Below are positions 1 through 8,502 of a stretch of 64,000 nt of DNA, in pieces. Each line of letters starts with the position of its first letter. Position 1 is the first letter of the stretch. The notes below the pieces were generated by a model that had not been told where the DNA came from, did not search any database, and saw only the letters and a program-made list of their open reading frames with translations. This stretch comes from CAVXEH01 sp963805645 (lineage in GTDB: Bacteria; Chloroflexota; Limnocylindria; QHBO01), in contig CAWDVA010000007.1 in NCBI GenBank assembly GCA_963805645.1, positions 248,001-312,000 of the forward strand, given 5' to 3'. Both the position numbers and the translations under genes were made by a program.

Positions 1-601
1 AGAGTCCCTCGGGACGCTCGTGACGGGTCAGCCCCGAGCGTCGGACCACCCTCCGGCCGTCCAGGGTCCGCTCCCAGTCCACGCTCATGGGCAGGTCCCG
101 CCACGGCAGTCCCGCCGGACCGATATCGTCGATCACCAGCAGCCCGCCCGCCTCCAGACGGCTCGCCGTCGCCGCGACCATGCGCAGCGCCTCCTCGGGA
201 CCGGCAAGGTGCGGCAGGACGCCCACCGCCAGGGCCAGGGCAAACAGGCCACGGACCGGCGGCCGCCGAACGTCACCGGCAATCAGCCTGAGGCCCCCCG
301 AGCGTGCGGCATCCGACAGGACGTCGTCGGCCTCGATACGCCCCTGCGCCCGGCGGAGGAGCGCGGTTGATCCGTCCACGCCAACGACCCGTCGGGCACC
401 ACCGTCGAGCAGAGCGCGCAGCAGCCGGCCCGAGCCACAGCCGAGGTCGAGCACCGGGCCGTCCGCGTGCCTGGCAAGCTCTCGGTAGAACGCCAGGTCG
501 TCCGTGATCTCGTCGTGCTCGAGGTCGTAGATCGCAGCCAGCAGGTCCGGGTCGCCCGGCTGGTCCGCGAAGATGTCCGGCCCACGCGGCGGATCGCTCA
601 T
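1..601 (-). CDS. Class I SAM-dependent methyltransferase (3' end cut by window)
   Basis: Open frame running off the left edge, so only about 200 N-terminal residues are visible. Residues 50-60 carry the SAM-binding motif I VLDLGCGSGRLL, followed by an acidic residue ending strand beta2 (VVGVDGS) and a motif resembling LRLIAGDVRRPP. This pattern is typical of small-molecule or ubiquinone-type class I methyltransferases. The ATG overlaps the TGA of the upstream membrane-protein gene as ATGA, so the two are translationally coupled. Substrate unknown. The C-terminal part lies outside the window. Confidence 0.85.
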   Translation of the reverse strand, partial: MSDPPRGPDIFADQPGDPDLLAAIYDLEHDEITDDLAFYRELARHADGPVLDLGCGSGRLLRALLDGGARRVVGVDGSTALLRRAQGRIEADDVLSDAARSGGLRLIAGDVRRPPVRGLFALALAVGVLPHLAGPEEALRMVAATASRLEAGGLLVIDDIGPAGLPWRDLPMSVDWERTLDGRRVVRRSGLTRHERPEGL

Positions 602-1005
602 GGCGTGTCGATGCGGCGGACGGCGAACCATTCCGCGAGCCCGGCCAGCAGCACGACGAAGATGCCCACCGACACGGTCAGGGCGCCGCCCAGACGGAGC
701 CCGGCCAGCGCGGCGAGCACCGCGCCGGCCAGGAGCCCGCGGCGGGCAGCGCGCCGCCACGCGCCGCGGTAGACGATCCGACGCCGGAGCACGAACTCGC
801 CGAGGAAGGCGAACGGGGTCACCAGGACCGCCACCGAGACGGCGGCCAGGATGACGACCACCGCGCGGTTGCGCCCCGCCTCCGGGCAGGCAGCCGCGGG
901 GCCCGTCCCCGGGCATGCATTCCCGGCGAAGGACACGAGCGCCACGAAACCCAGCACCGCCACCAGGACGAGCGCAAGGACCTCGAAGCGTTGACGCCCG
1001 CTCAT
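598..1005 (-). CDS. Four-helix hypothetical membrane protein
   Basis: 135 residues with about four hydrophobic segments (roughly 8-27, 47-70, 88-108 and 109-128) and an Arg-rich loop at 74-90, which by the positive-inside rule should be cytoplasmic. No family recognised. Stop and start overlap with the downstream methyltransferase, so the two form one transcript. A short gap separates it from the helicase gene upstream. Confidence 0.7.
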   Translation of the reverse strand: MSGRQRFEVLALVLVAVLGFVALVSFAGNACPGTGPAAACPEAGRNRAVVVILAAVSVAVLVTPFAFLGEFVLRRRIVYRGAWRRAARRGLLAGAVLAALAGLRLGGALTVSVGIFVVLLAGLAEWFAVRRIDTP

Positions 1006-1051
1006 CGTCGTACGCTGCTCACGTCCTCAGGCGTGGCGGGCCTGCCGAGCG

Positions 1052-4000
1052 TCAGTGGGCGGCATCAGGGCAGATCTCGCGGAACGGGCAGAACCCGCAT
1101 CGTGCCACCCCGGGCGTCGCCGTGAAGCGCCCGGCACGGATGCCCTCGGCCGCCGTGGTCACCTTCTCCTGGGCTCGCTCCAGGCGACGTTCGCCTGGCT
1201 CGCTGCGACCGACCAGTCCCGATTCGAGGAAGTGCAGGGCGAGCTGATCCGGCGGCCGCCCGTGCTGCGCCTCCCACGCGAGCGCGTAGATCGAGAGCTG
1301 CAGCGATTCGCGCGATCGGCGGTGGGCTGTGGCCGGATCGCGGACGTCGCTCGACTTGTAGTCGGTAATGACCACCCGACCGTCCGCTTCGACGTCGACC
1401 CGGTCGTAGCGACCGCGGATCCGGTCGCGGCCCAGCAGGAAGGCGAACTCCTGCTCCACCGCGGTCGGCCGGGCGGGGTCGGACTGCTGCTCCGCCCAGA
1501 ATCGCGCGAGGGCGTCACGGGCCGCGGCCAGGCGCGCCTCCTCATGCTCGCGGGTCAGGAATCCCACCGATTCCCAGCTGCCGTCGAGCGCAGCCTGCAG
1601 CTCCGGGAGGCTCATGGGACGACCCTGCATCTGACGCCGGTGGAAGGCCTGCACCGCGCCATGCAGCGCCTTGCCGTAGCTGAGCTGGTGGCTGGCCGGT
1701 GTCGGGATGCGGATCTGATGCGCGAATCGGTAACGCGCCGGGCACTCCAGGTAGTCGTTGACCTGTCCGTAGCTCAGGGAGAGCGGGCGGGCCGCCAGCG
1801 AGGGTCGCGCCGGGCGGGCGACACGGGTGGGCGCCTCCTGGCTGCGCGCGATCCGCTCGGCGACCGCGGGGCGAACGGCGCCCGCCGGCGTTGCCGGCGG
1901 GAGGTCGAGCGCCTCGTGCGCGAACTGGCTCAGGCGCCGGGTCCGGCCACCCCCGTAGTCGGCCGCCCAGGTGAGGACCAGTGATTCGATCGCGCGCGTC
2001 ATCCCCACGTAGAAGAGGCGTCGTTCCTCGGCCAGGTGGTGGTCACCCTCCGGCGGGGCGTCGCGCAACAGCGCCGCGGGGAACGGCAGCGGATCCCGGC
2101 GATCGCGGCTGGGGAACCGATCCTCGACGAGGCCGACCATGAACACGACCGGGAACTCGAGGCCCTTGGCCCGGTGGTAGGTGAGGACGTGGACTGCGTC
2201 CGCCTCGTCCGGCTCCGCTTCCGCGGTCGAGGGATCGTCGCCGGCCGCCATCAGCGTGTCGAGCTGCTCGACCAGGAACGGCAGCCGATCGTGGCGCAGG
2301 AGGGCGGACTGCCGGCGGACGATCTCGAAGAAGCGCGCCACGTTGGCCAGCCGTTCCTCACCGGTCGCACGCGCCTCCGCGGTGAGCCTCCCGAGCCATC
2401 CGCTGGAGGTCACGAAGTGGTACAGGAGCTCGCCTGTCGTCCGCTCGGTGCTCATGGCCCGATGGCGGTCGATCGTGGCGAGGAGCTGCTCGACGACGGC
2501 CATCGCGCGCGGCTCGAACCGTGCCCCGTCGCGGCGCCCCACGGCCTCCCGCAGCGCGGCCTCGAGGCTCATGCGACGCCGAGAGGCCTGGTTCAGGGCC
2601 CGCGTGACGTCCGTCGCCGCCAGGCCGAAGATCTCCGAGGTCGCCAGGTCGTAGCAGCTCACCGAGTCTTCGGGATCCGCCACCGCCCGCAGGAAGCTCA
2701 CCAGGAGTCGAACCTCCGGCTGGTGGTAGAGCCCGGCGGTCCCGCTGAAACGCCAGGGGACGTGCGCCAGATTGAGGCTGCGCAGGAACGGATCCGCGTC
2801 GCGGTTGCCGCGCACCAGGATCGCGTGATCGCCAGCCCGCCGTCCGGCGCGGATCGAGGCTGCGATGCGGTCTGCGACCACATCCGCCTCGTCGCTTCCG
2901 GTCACGAATCCCCGCAGCTCGATCGGGTCCGGTGCCCGCTGCGCGCCGCGGAACGGGCGGCGGGCGCGGAGCCGCTTGTCGATCCCCTCGCGAACCTCGA
3001 GCCGCTCAGGGTCGTTGTGGACGATCAGCCGATGGGCGGCATCGAGGATCTCCTGCCGGTTGCGGAAGTTGTCGGTCAGGACGACCCGTGCGGCACGCGG
3101 GTAGGCGGCCCGGAAGCCGAGGATGTTCGACAGCGCCGCCCCACGGAAGCGGTAGATGCTCTGGTCGTCGTCCCCCACCACCGTGACGCTGGCATGGCCA
3201 TCGCCCGCCAGCAGCTTCACCAGCTCGAACTGGGCGTGGTTCGTGTCCTGGAACTCGTCCACGACGATGTAGCGGAACCGCCGTCGCTCCTCCTCCAGCA
3301 CGGCAGGGTGATCGCGCAGCAATCTCAGCGCGAGCGCGACCTGGTCGCCAAAGTCGAACCGATCCGATGCGCGCATGAGGCGCTCGTAGGTCGCATAGGC
3401 GGCTGCCAGCTCGCCCTGGAGCGCCGCTTCCTCGGCGAGCGCGGCCTCATCGGGATGAGCGCTTGCCTCCGCCGCCAGGTCCCGAGCCGCCTCCGCGAAG
3501 GCTGCCGGTGAGACGTCCTCGTCGCGGGCACGGCTGAACAGGGTGGCGAGCGCCCCAAGGAACCGGGTTGGGTCACCCAGAGGCCGATATCGGTCCAGCG
3601 GGAGCTCGAAGAGGTGCTCGCGAAGGAAGATGACCTGCTCTGCACGCGACAGGACCGTCGCCCGATCCGACAGGCCCGCCTCGAAGGCATGCTCCCGCAG
3701 GATCCGGTCGCCGAACGCGTGGAAGGTGCTGATCACCGAATCCGTGTACCCGTAGGGCACGAGGCGGTCGACGCGCTCCTGCATCTCCGCCGCGGCCTTC
3801 TCCGTGAACGTGAGGGCCAGGATCTCGGAGGGCAGAGCCCGCTTCTCGGCGATGAGCCACGCGATCCGCCGGGTCAGCACCGTGGTCTTGCCGGTTCCGG
3901 CGCCGGCGACGATCAGCAGGGGGCCATCCCCGTGGGTGACGGCGCGGCGCTGACGGGGGGTGAGGTCTGCGAGGAGCGGCGGCTGCAGCCGGAGGTGGGG

Positions 4001-4108
4001 TCGGGACGGGCGCGGCGCTGGGGCGGTGAGCTCCTCGAAGATCGGGAGCTGGTCCGGGGAGGGGACAACCGCTGGCACGAGCTCGATGGTAGCGGAGGGT
4101 GGCTTCAC
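1052..4108 (-). CDS. UvrD/PcrA-like superfamily 1 helicase fused to a PD-(D/E)XK Fe-S nuclease
   Basis: About 1018 residues. The N-terminal two thirds is an SF1A helicase: Q-motif region, Walker A GAGTGKTT at about 69-76, motif II VVDEFQDTN near 281, motif III GDDDQSIYRFRG near 312, and motif VI EERRLFYVGMTRA near 695. The C-terminal 245 residues form a RecB/Cas4-like nuclease with LSYGQVNDYLECP, RGRYDRVD and ITDYKSS (the DYK of the active site). They end in CGFCPFREIC, which with the earlier Cys would bind a 4Fe-4S cluster as in AddB or AdnA. Likely a DNA end-processing or repair enzyme. An open frame extends to 4291, but conserved sequence begins later. GTG at 4108 is preferred and GTG at 4078 is possible. 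Confidence 0.9.
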   Translation of the reverse strand: MKPPSATIELVPAVVPSPDQLPIFEELTAPAPRPSRPHLRLQPPLLADLTPRQRRAVTHGDGPLLIVAGAGTGKTTVLTRRIAWLIAEKRALPSEILALTFTEKAAAEMQERVDRLVPYGYTDSVISTFHAFGDRILREHAFEAGLSDRATVLSRAEQVIFLREHLFELPLDRYRPLGDPTRFLGALATLFSRARDEDVSPAAFAEAARDLAAEASAHPDEAALAEEAALQGELAAAYATYERLMRASDRFDFGDQVALALRLLRDHPAVLEEERRRFRYIVVDEFQDTNHAQFELVKLLAGDGHASVTVVGDDDQSIYRFRGAALSNILGFRAAYPRAARVVLTDNFRNRQEILDAAHRLIVHNDPERLEVREGIDKRLRARRPFRGAQRAPDPIELRGFVTGSDEADVVADRIAASIRAGRRAGDHAILVRGNRDADPFLRSLNLAHVPWRFSGTAGLYHQPEVRLLVSFLRAVADPEDSVSCYDLATSEIFGLAATDVTRALNQASRRRMSLEAALREAVGRRDGARFEPRAMAVVEQLLATIDRHRAMSTERTTGELLYHFVTSSGWLGRLTAEARATGEERLANVARFFEIVRRQSALLRHDRLPFLVEQLDTLMAAGDDPSTAEAEPDEADAVHVLTYHRAKGLEFPVVFMVGLVEDRFPSRDRRDPLPFPAALLRDAPPEGDHHLAEERRLFYVGMTRAIESLVLTWAADYGGGRTRRLSQFAHEALDLPPATPAGAVRPAVAERIARSQEAPTRVARPARPSLAARPLSLSYGQVNDYLECPARYRFAHQIRIPTPASHQLSYGKALHGAVQAFHRRQMQGRPMSLPELQAALDGSWESVGFLTREHEEARLAAARDALARFWAEQQSDPARPTAVEQEFAFLLGRDRIRGRYDRVDVEADGRVVITDYKSSDVRDPATAHRRSRESLQLSIYALAWEAQHGRPPDQLALHFLESGLVGRSEPGERRLERAQEKVTTAAEGIRAGRFTATPGVARCGFCPFREICPDAAH

Positions 4109-4261
4109 CCCGCGGTTATCGCCGACGTACCGGACAGCTTGTCTGTCGCGGCGGGTCGCCGCCCGTACCGCGGGCGCCCATGATGCCCTGCGGCCCTTGC
4201 AGGAACACATGGGCACTGCTACCGTCCCGCCGCTCGCAGGGGCAGCGGAGGGAGAGCGGCG

Positions 4262-6280
4262 GTGGCCGATCAGCTTGAGCTCGGCGCGCACGTCGTGACG
4301 GCGATCCTGGCGACCTGGCTGGGGGTCACGGTCTTCACGCGCGCCCGCAGCACCCCCGCATCGCGCGTCTTCGCCTGGGTCACCCTGCTTCTGGCCCTCT
4401 GGTCGACGGCCATCCTCGTCGAGCGTCTATCGCCGTCGCCCGAAATCCGCACCGGGTTCAACGCGCTGGAGGATCTCGCCGCCTTCCTGCTTCCCGCGGC
4501 TACCCTGCACATCGTCCTCGCCTTCACCGTCGAGGATCGGCGGTCGACCGTGCAGGACGCTGCGCTGGCGGCGGCCTACGTGGTCGGCGTCGTGACCGCC
4601 GGACAGGCGATCCTCGATCCGGGCCACCCGATCGCCGTGGATCCACCGCGACTCGAGCCGGGCTTCGTATCCGGCGCAACCCTCGGGTGGGCGTTCATCG
4701 CGGTGCGCATTCTCATCTTCGGCCTCGCCATCGCGTGGTCCGCACTCCCGCTGCGTTCCGCGGCGGGCGACCGGGCGCGGCAGGCGCAGACCCTCGCCGC
4801 GCTGGCAACCGTGGCGGTGGCCGCCCTGGGCGGCACCCTTCGGCTCCTTCCCGAGGCGGCCGGTGGCCCGAAGTGGGTCGGCGTGTCGCTCGTCACGGCG
4901 GCCCTGCTGCTCGCCACCTATGCGGTCCTGGCCCAGGGTGTGTTCCTCACACCGCGGACCGCCCGACAGGCATTCCGCTCCTCGTTCCTGGCCGGGGTCG
5001 TGGTCACCGCCTATGTCGCCGTCGTCATCGGTCTGGAGACGCTGCTGCGCCGAACGCTGCAGATCGAGCTGCCCATCTTCACCGCGTTGGTCATCGCCGC
5101 GACGATCGCCGCGGTCGAGCCCGCGCGGGAGTGGTTCGGCCGGATGACCGACCCGGCAAACGGTCGTCACGAGGCGACGTACCGGCGGCTGCAGCGCCTC
5201 CTTAACCCCGGGACGCTGGCCATACAGCGACCGGAGGTCGCCGTGCAGCCGGCGATCGAGCGGGTCGTCCGCGTCCTGGGCCTGCGCGGCGCCGCTGTGC
5301 TGGATCCCGGCGGCGTGGCCGTGGCAACCCATGGCATCGTCGATACGGACCCGCGCGCGGTCACCCTGGCGCTCGGGACCGGCGATCGCGCGGTGGGCAT
5401 GGCCCGGTTCTCGGGACGGGCGACGGGCGACCCGTTCACCATCCGCGACCGGAGGCTCCTCGACGAGGTGGCCGGCTACATCGCCGCCTCCCTCGAGCTC
5501 GGCGCCGAGCAGGCACAGCAGGCCACCGAGCTGTCCGAGCTTGATGCTCGCAACGCGGCCGTCGCGTCGCAGGGAGCCCGGCTGGACCGCGCCCTTGCCA
5601 GGGCCGAATCCCCCCTCCCGCGCCTGCGCGTCCACGCCCTCGGGCCGCTCAGCGTGGAGCTCGGCGGCGATCCCGTTCGACAGTGGGGCGGTCCCAAGGC
5701 CGGTACCCGGCAGGCAGAGGCCGTGTTCGCGTTCCTCCTCGACCGGGGCGACCGGGGAGCGACAAAGGACGAGATCGTCGAGGTGGTCTGGCCCGATGTC
5801 GACATCCCGCACGCGGACGCAGCCTTCCACCGGACCCTCGTCGGCCTGCGGGGCATGCTCGAGCCCGGTCGCCCACCTCGGGAGGGGAGCCTGGCCATCC
5901 GCTTCCACAACGACCGGTATCGGCTCGATCCCTCGCTCATCGAATGGAGCGACGTCGATGCCTTCACCGATGCCCTCGCCGCGGCATCGTCCGCCACCGC
6001 CGACGATGCTGCGATCACGCGGCTCGAGGAGGCGCGCAGCCTCTACCGTGGCGACTACCTCGACGACTGCCCGTTCTACGGCGACAGCGAGTACGTGGAG
6101 GAACGCCGGCGTCTCCTTCGCGGCCGATGCGTCGACCTGCTCGTCGCGCTGGGCGAGCGGCGCGAGGCAAACGGCGACCGCCCCGCGGCCGCCGCGGCGT
6201 TCCGGGAGGCGGTGTCCCTGGCCGGGGGCGGCTGCCCTCCGGCGGAGGACGGGCTCGAGCGGCTCGGGGCGGCGCCCTAG
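4262..6280 (+). CDS. Membrane-anchored transcriptional regulator: multi-TM sensor, GAF-like linker, SARP/BTAD domain
   Basis: 672 residues. Residues 1-290 hold about nine hydrophobic helices resembling the 7TM-type sensor regions of histidine kinases. Residues 315-420 look like a GAF-type domain and 425-450 like a coiled coil. From about 455, LRVHALGPLSVELGG opens a winged-helix DNA-binding domain of the SARP (streptomycete antibiotic regulatory protein) type. It is followed by a BTAD helical repeat region containing the typical ARSLYRGDYLDD. SARPs are normally soluble, so fusing one to a membrane sensor suggests signal-controlled DNA binding from the membrane. The GTG start has the purine-rich GGAGGGAGAG upstream. 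The stop shares CTAG with the convergent neighbour. Confidence 0.85.
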   Translation: MADQLELGAHVVTAILATWLGVTVFTRARSTPASRVFAWVTLLLALWSTAILVERLSPSPEIRTGFNALEDLAAFLLPAATLHIVLAFTVEDRRSTVQDAALAAAYVVGVVTAGQAILDPGHPIAVDPPRLEPGFVSGATLGWAFIAVRILIFGLAIAWSALPLRSAAGDRARQAQTLAALATVAVAALGGTLRLLPEAAGGPKWVGVSLVTAALLLATYAVLAQGVFLTPRTARQAFRSSFLAGVVVTAYVAVVIGLETLLRRTLQIELPIFTALVIAATIAAVEPAREWFGRMTDPANGRHEATYRRLQRLLNPGTLAIQRPEVAVQPAIERVVRVLGLRGAAVLDPGGVAVATHGIVDTDPRAVTLALGTGDRAVGMARFSGRATGDPFTIRDRRLLDEVAGYIAASLELGAEQAQQATELSELDARNAAVASQGARLDRALARAESPLPRLRVHALGPLSVELGGDPVRQWGGPKAGTRQAEAVFAFLLDRGDRGATKDEIVEVVWPDVDIPHADAAFHRTLVGLRGMLEPGRPPREGSLAIRFHNDRYRLDPSLIEWSDVDAFTDALAAASSATADDAAITRLEEARSLYRGDYLDDCPFYGDSEYVEERRRLLRGRCVDLLVALGERREANGDRPAAAAAFREAVSLAGGGCPPAEDGLERLGAAP

Positions 6281-6948
6281 GCGCCCGGGCGCCGCGGGCG
6301 AGCGACCCCCCGGCCCCGATGGCCCGGTCGGCTCGGGCCGCGCCGCGCGCGCCAGCCGAGCAGCGCCTCGGCATGACGGCGTGAGACGTGCAGCTCGTCG
6401 CGCACCCTGGCCACGTTCAGCGGACCGCGACGGGCCGCACCGTCGATGCGGTCCATGAGCGCGGTGAGCACACCGGCCGGGTAGTCGATCCCCTCGCCCA
6501 GCGGCACCAGCTCGCCGGCCGCGCGCAGCTGGTCCAGCACCCCCGGCGGAATGCCCAGCCGCGCGGCCAGCGGGTCGACGCGCGGGACGGCGGCACCGAC
6601 CTCGCGGAGACCGGCCATGAGCCGATTAACGCGCTCGCGCATCGCGGGATCCGCGATCACCGGCTGGTGCCCGGGCAGGTGGACGCGACGGCCATCGCGC
6701 AGCATCTGCCCGTCGGTCGCGAGCCACTCGATTCGTGCCCGGAGACCCGCGTCCGACCAGCCCCGCAGGGAGCCCCCGCCGCGGTGCCCCGCCGGCCGCC
6801 GCTCGGCGGGATCGGCACGCGCCTCGTCAACCACCGCATCGATCCGCTGGTCCGGCTTGAGCGGCTCCCGGCGGTGCAGCCGGCGCAGCGCCGCGATCAG
6901 GCGCCGATCGGCCAGCCGGACATCGGGGTCGGGAGAAGCCGCGCTCAC
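6277..6948 (-). CDS. Orphan SelB C-terminal winged-helix-like protein
   Basis: 223 residues resembling the RNA-binding C-terminal half of the selenocysteine elongation factor SelB. It has a LRRLHRREPLKPDQR element, a VHLPGHQPVI turn, the LGIPPGVLDQLRAAGELV helix-turn and VARVRDELHVSRRHAEALL, the last being the SelB WH4 signature (RDxLxxSRRxAxxLL). The GTPase domains I-III are absent: the gene begins with GTG overlapping the stop of the DUF4446 gene, and the open frame does not extend upstream. The last 25 residues are Arg/Gly/Pro rich and do not fit SelB well. It may be a repurposed RNA- or DNA-binding protein, or a remnant. No selA, selC or selD lies in the window. Confidence 0.7.
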   Translation of the reverse strand: MSAASPDPDVRLADRRLIAALRRLHRREPLKPDQRIDAVVDEARADPAERRPAGHRGGGSLRGWSDAGLRARIEWLATDGQMLRDGRRVHLPGHQPVIADPAMRERVNRLMAGLREVGAAVPRVDPLAARLGIPPGVLDQLRAAGELVPLGEGIDYPAGVLTALMDRIDGAARRGPLNVARVRDELHVSRRHAEALLGWRARRGPSRPGHRGRGVARPRRPGA

Positions 6949-7466
6949 CCGGAGGTCGGGATCGTCGCCGTCCCCTCGACGGCGATGCGGATCGCCTCCG
7001 TCTCTTCCGCCGACAGGGCGTGCTGCGAGGCGCCGTTCTCCACCGGCTTGGCGAAGACCCGTGTGTTGGCCCGGCCGTGGAGGCTGGAGATCACGATCCC
7101 GTCGCGACGATCGTCCAGCAGGGCGATGGCGAAGCTCTGGTCGGAACCGGTGTCCTCGAACGGATTGAACCGCACCAGCCCGATGTGCTGGAGCGAGCCG
7201 CGGGTTCGCTGCTCGAGGAAGGTGTACAGCGTGTTCAGCTCCTCGAGCCGGGTGCCCACGTCGCGGACCTGGCCGATGTGGCCGTCCAGCACTTCCTGCA
7301 GCGATCCCCCGCCCTCCCCGCTGACGAGTGCGCGGTACGCGCCCATGGCGCGGCCGAGGCGCACGGACTGCACGACCAGCCCCACGAGCAGCAGAAGCAG
7401 CACGAGGACGAGGGCGCCGAGCGCCAGAGCGAGGTTGTCGGAGAGGAAGCGGTTCAGATCAGCCAT
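6945..7466 (-). CDS. DUF4446 family membrane protein
   Basis: 173 residues with one N-terminal transmembrane helix (about 12-34). A short coiled region follows, then the conserved DUF4446 core containing IGLVRFNPFEDTGSDQSFAI and the DGIVISSLHGRANTRVFAKP strand set. The family is found in Firmicutes and Chloroflexota near chromosome-partition genes and its function is unknown. The downstream SelB-like gene starts inside its stop codon (GTGA). A TATTAT hexamer on the minus strand at 7500-7505 could be its -10 element. Confidence 0.9.
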   Translation of the reverse strand: MADLNRFLSDNLALALGALVLVLLLLLVGLVVQSVRLGRAMGAYRALVSGEGGGSLQEVLDGHIGQVRDVGTRLEELNTLYTFLEQRTRGSLQHIGLVRFNPFEDTGSDQSFAIALLDDRRDGIVISSLHGRANTRVFAKPVENGASQHALSAEETEAIRIAVEGTATIPTSG

Positions 7467-7496
7467 GGACCGCCGTGAGGACTGCGGACGTCGGCC

Positions 7497-7507
7497 GGTA
7501 TAATACC
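7497..7507. promoter_or_regulatory. Palindromic core promoter shared by divergent genes
   Basis: GGTATAATACC reads TATAAT on the plus strand and TATTAT on the minus strand. It lies between the divergent DUF4446 gene (start at 7466) and the small basic membrane protein (start at 7573). No clear -35 box is seen on either side. Confidence 0.55.
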
Positions 7508-7572
7508 GCCCCCGTGGCCCGCCTCCGGGCGACGTCGCGCGCCGCAGCCAACGTCAGGAGCAGCAGAACCGC

Positions 7573-7944
7573 ATGGCGAAGTCCCGCAAGTCGTCCAGCC
7601 GATCCCGCCGCCGCCAGCAGCGGGCAGCCACCCGCCCCCAGGCTCCCCGACCGTCGTTCGCACCGACGCCGGACGCCCAGGCGGCAGAGCATGAGCAGAC
7701 CGCCACGGCCGCGGTGGGCAGCACGACGACGACCCGGACCCCGGCGTCCACGCCGCGCGCGTCGCGCGCGAACGCACGCCTGACCGTTGCCGGACCCTCC
7801 GCGCTCTCCGAGCGAGCGATCGAGGAGTACCACTACGTGGGCCGCGACCTGCGGAACATCTTCACCCTCGTGGTCGTCATGGCCGTGCTCCTGGCCATCG
7901 CCTTCGTCGCGTTCACCGCGCTTGGCATCGGGCACACTGCCTAG
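7573..7944 (+). CDS. Small basic protein with one C-terminal transmembrane helix
   Basis: 123 residues. The N-terminal 20 residues are extremely basic (MAKSRKSSSRSRRRQQR), followed by a Pro/Thr/Ala-rich disordered stretch. A conserved-looking segment (ERAIEEYHYVGRDLRNI) precedes one hydrophobic helix at about 96-117. The layout suggests a cytoplasmic nucleic-acid- or membrane-contacting tail on a single-pass protein. No family recognised. AGGAG lies 12 nt before the ATG. Its TAG stop shares CTAG with the convergent kinase gene. Confidence 0.7.
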   Translation: MAKSRKSSSRSRRRQQRAATRPQAPRPSFAPTPDAQAAEHEQTATAAVGSTTTTRTPASTPRASRANARLTVAGPSALSERAIEEYHYVGRDLRNIFTLVVVMAVLLAIAFVAFTALGIGHTA

Positions 7945-8495
7945 GCGATCCGACCTCCCCCGACGCCCGCGATCCAGCGGCCCGCCTCGCGCGGAGAGCC
8001 CAGCCGCACGGCGTCGATCCCGGGGTGCTCCGCCAGAAGGCGCGGGAAGTCACGCCGGCGGCGACGATAGGTCCCCAGGATCCACCACAGCAGCCCGTCG
8101 CGCTGCAGCAGGTGCATCGACAGACGCTCGCGGTTCCCGGTCCCCGGCCACAGCTCCTCCCCGGTCCGGATCCGGCGGAGGGTCCGTGTGAGGTACCGCC
8201 ACAGGATGGTGCGGAGCGGATAGTCGAGCCAGACCACCGTGTCGGCGCGCGCCCAGACGAGATCGCGAACGATGCTGTAGTTGCCGTCCACCACCCACCC
8301 GACGGGCTCGATGGCCGCGGCCACCCGCGAGCGCATGACGTCGGGCGATGCCCCGGTCCACCCCGGCTCCCAGTACAGCGCGTCCAGCTCGACGTATGGC
8401 AGATCGAGGCGCTCGGCGAGGTCGCGCGCGAACGTGGTCTTGCCCACGGAGCTGGTGCCGACGACGTTGATGCGCCGGAGCCGGGCGGAGCTCAC
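7941..8495 (-). CDS. P-loop small kinase, adenylate-kinase / DNA-topology-modulation (FlaR) like
   Basis: 184 residues from GTG at 8495. The N-terminal P-loop VVGTSSVGKTT is followed by FARDLAERLDLPYVELDALYW, the arrangement of the FlaR/topology-modulation branch of the adenylate-kinase-like family. VVDGNYSIVRDL and VVWLDYPLRTILWRYLTRTLRR complete the core. Members probably phosphorylate small nucleotides; the substrate is not known. Starts 7 nt after rarA, probably the same transcript. A longer open frame upstream is the shadow of rarA. Confidence 0.8.
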   Translation of the reverse strand: MSSARLRRINVVGTSSVGKTTFARDLAERLDLPYVELDALYWEPGWTGASPDVMRSRVAAAIEPVGWVVDGNYSIVRDLVWARADTVVWLDYPLRTILWRYLTRTLRRIRTGEELWPGTGNRERLSMHLLQRDGLLWWILGTYRRRRRDFPRLLAEHPGIDAVRLGSPREAGRWIAGVGGGRIA

Positions 8496-8502
8496 CGGCT
8501 GC

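Noticed and set aside
7514..7783. GTG frame just after the TATAAT at 7499
   Set aside because: Arg/Pro/Ala-only translation typical of a GC-rich shadow; the 7573 gene in another frame has a transmembrane helix and better start context.
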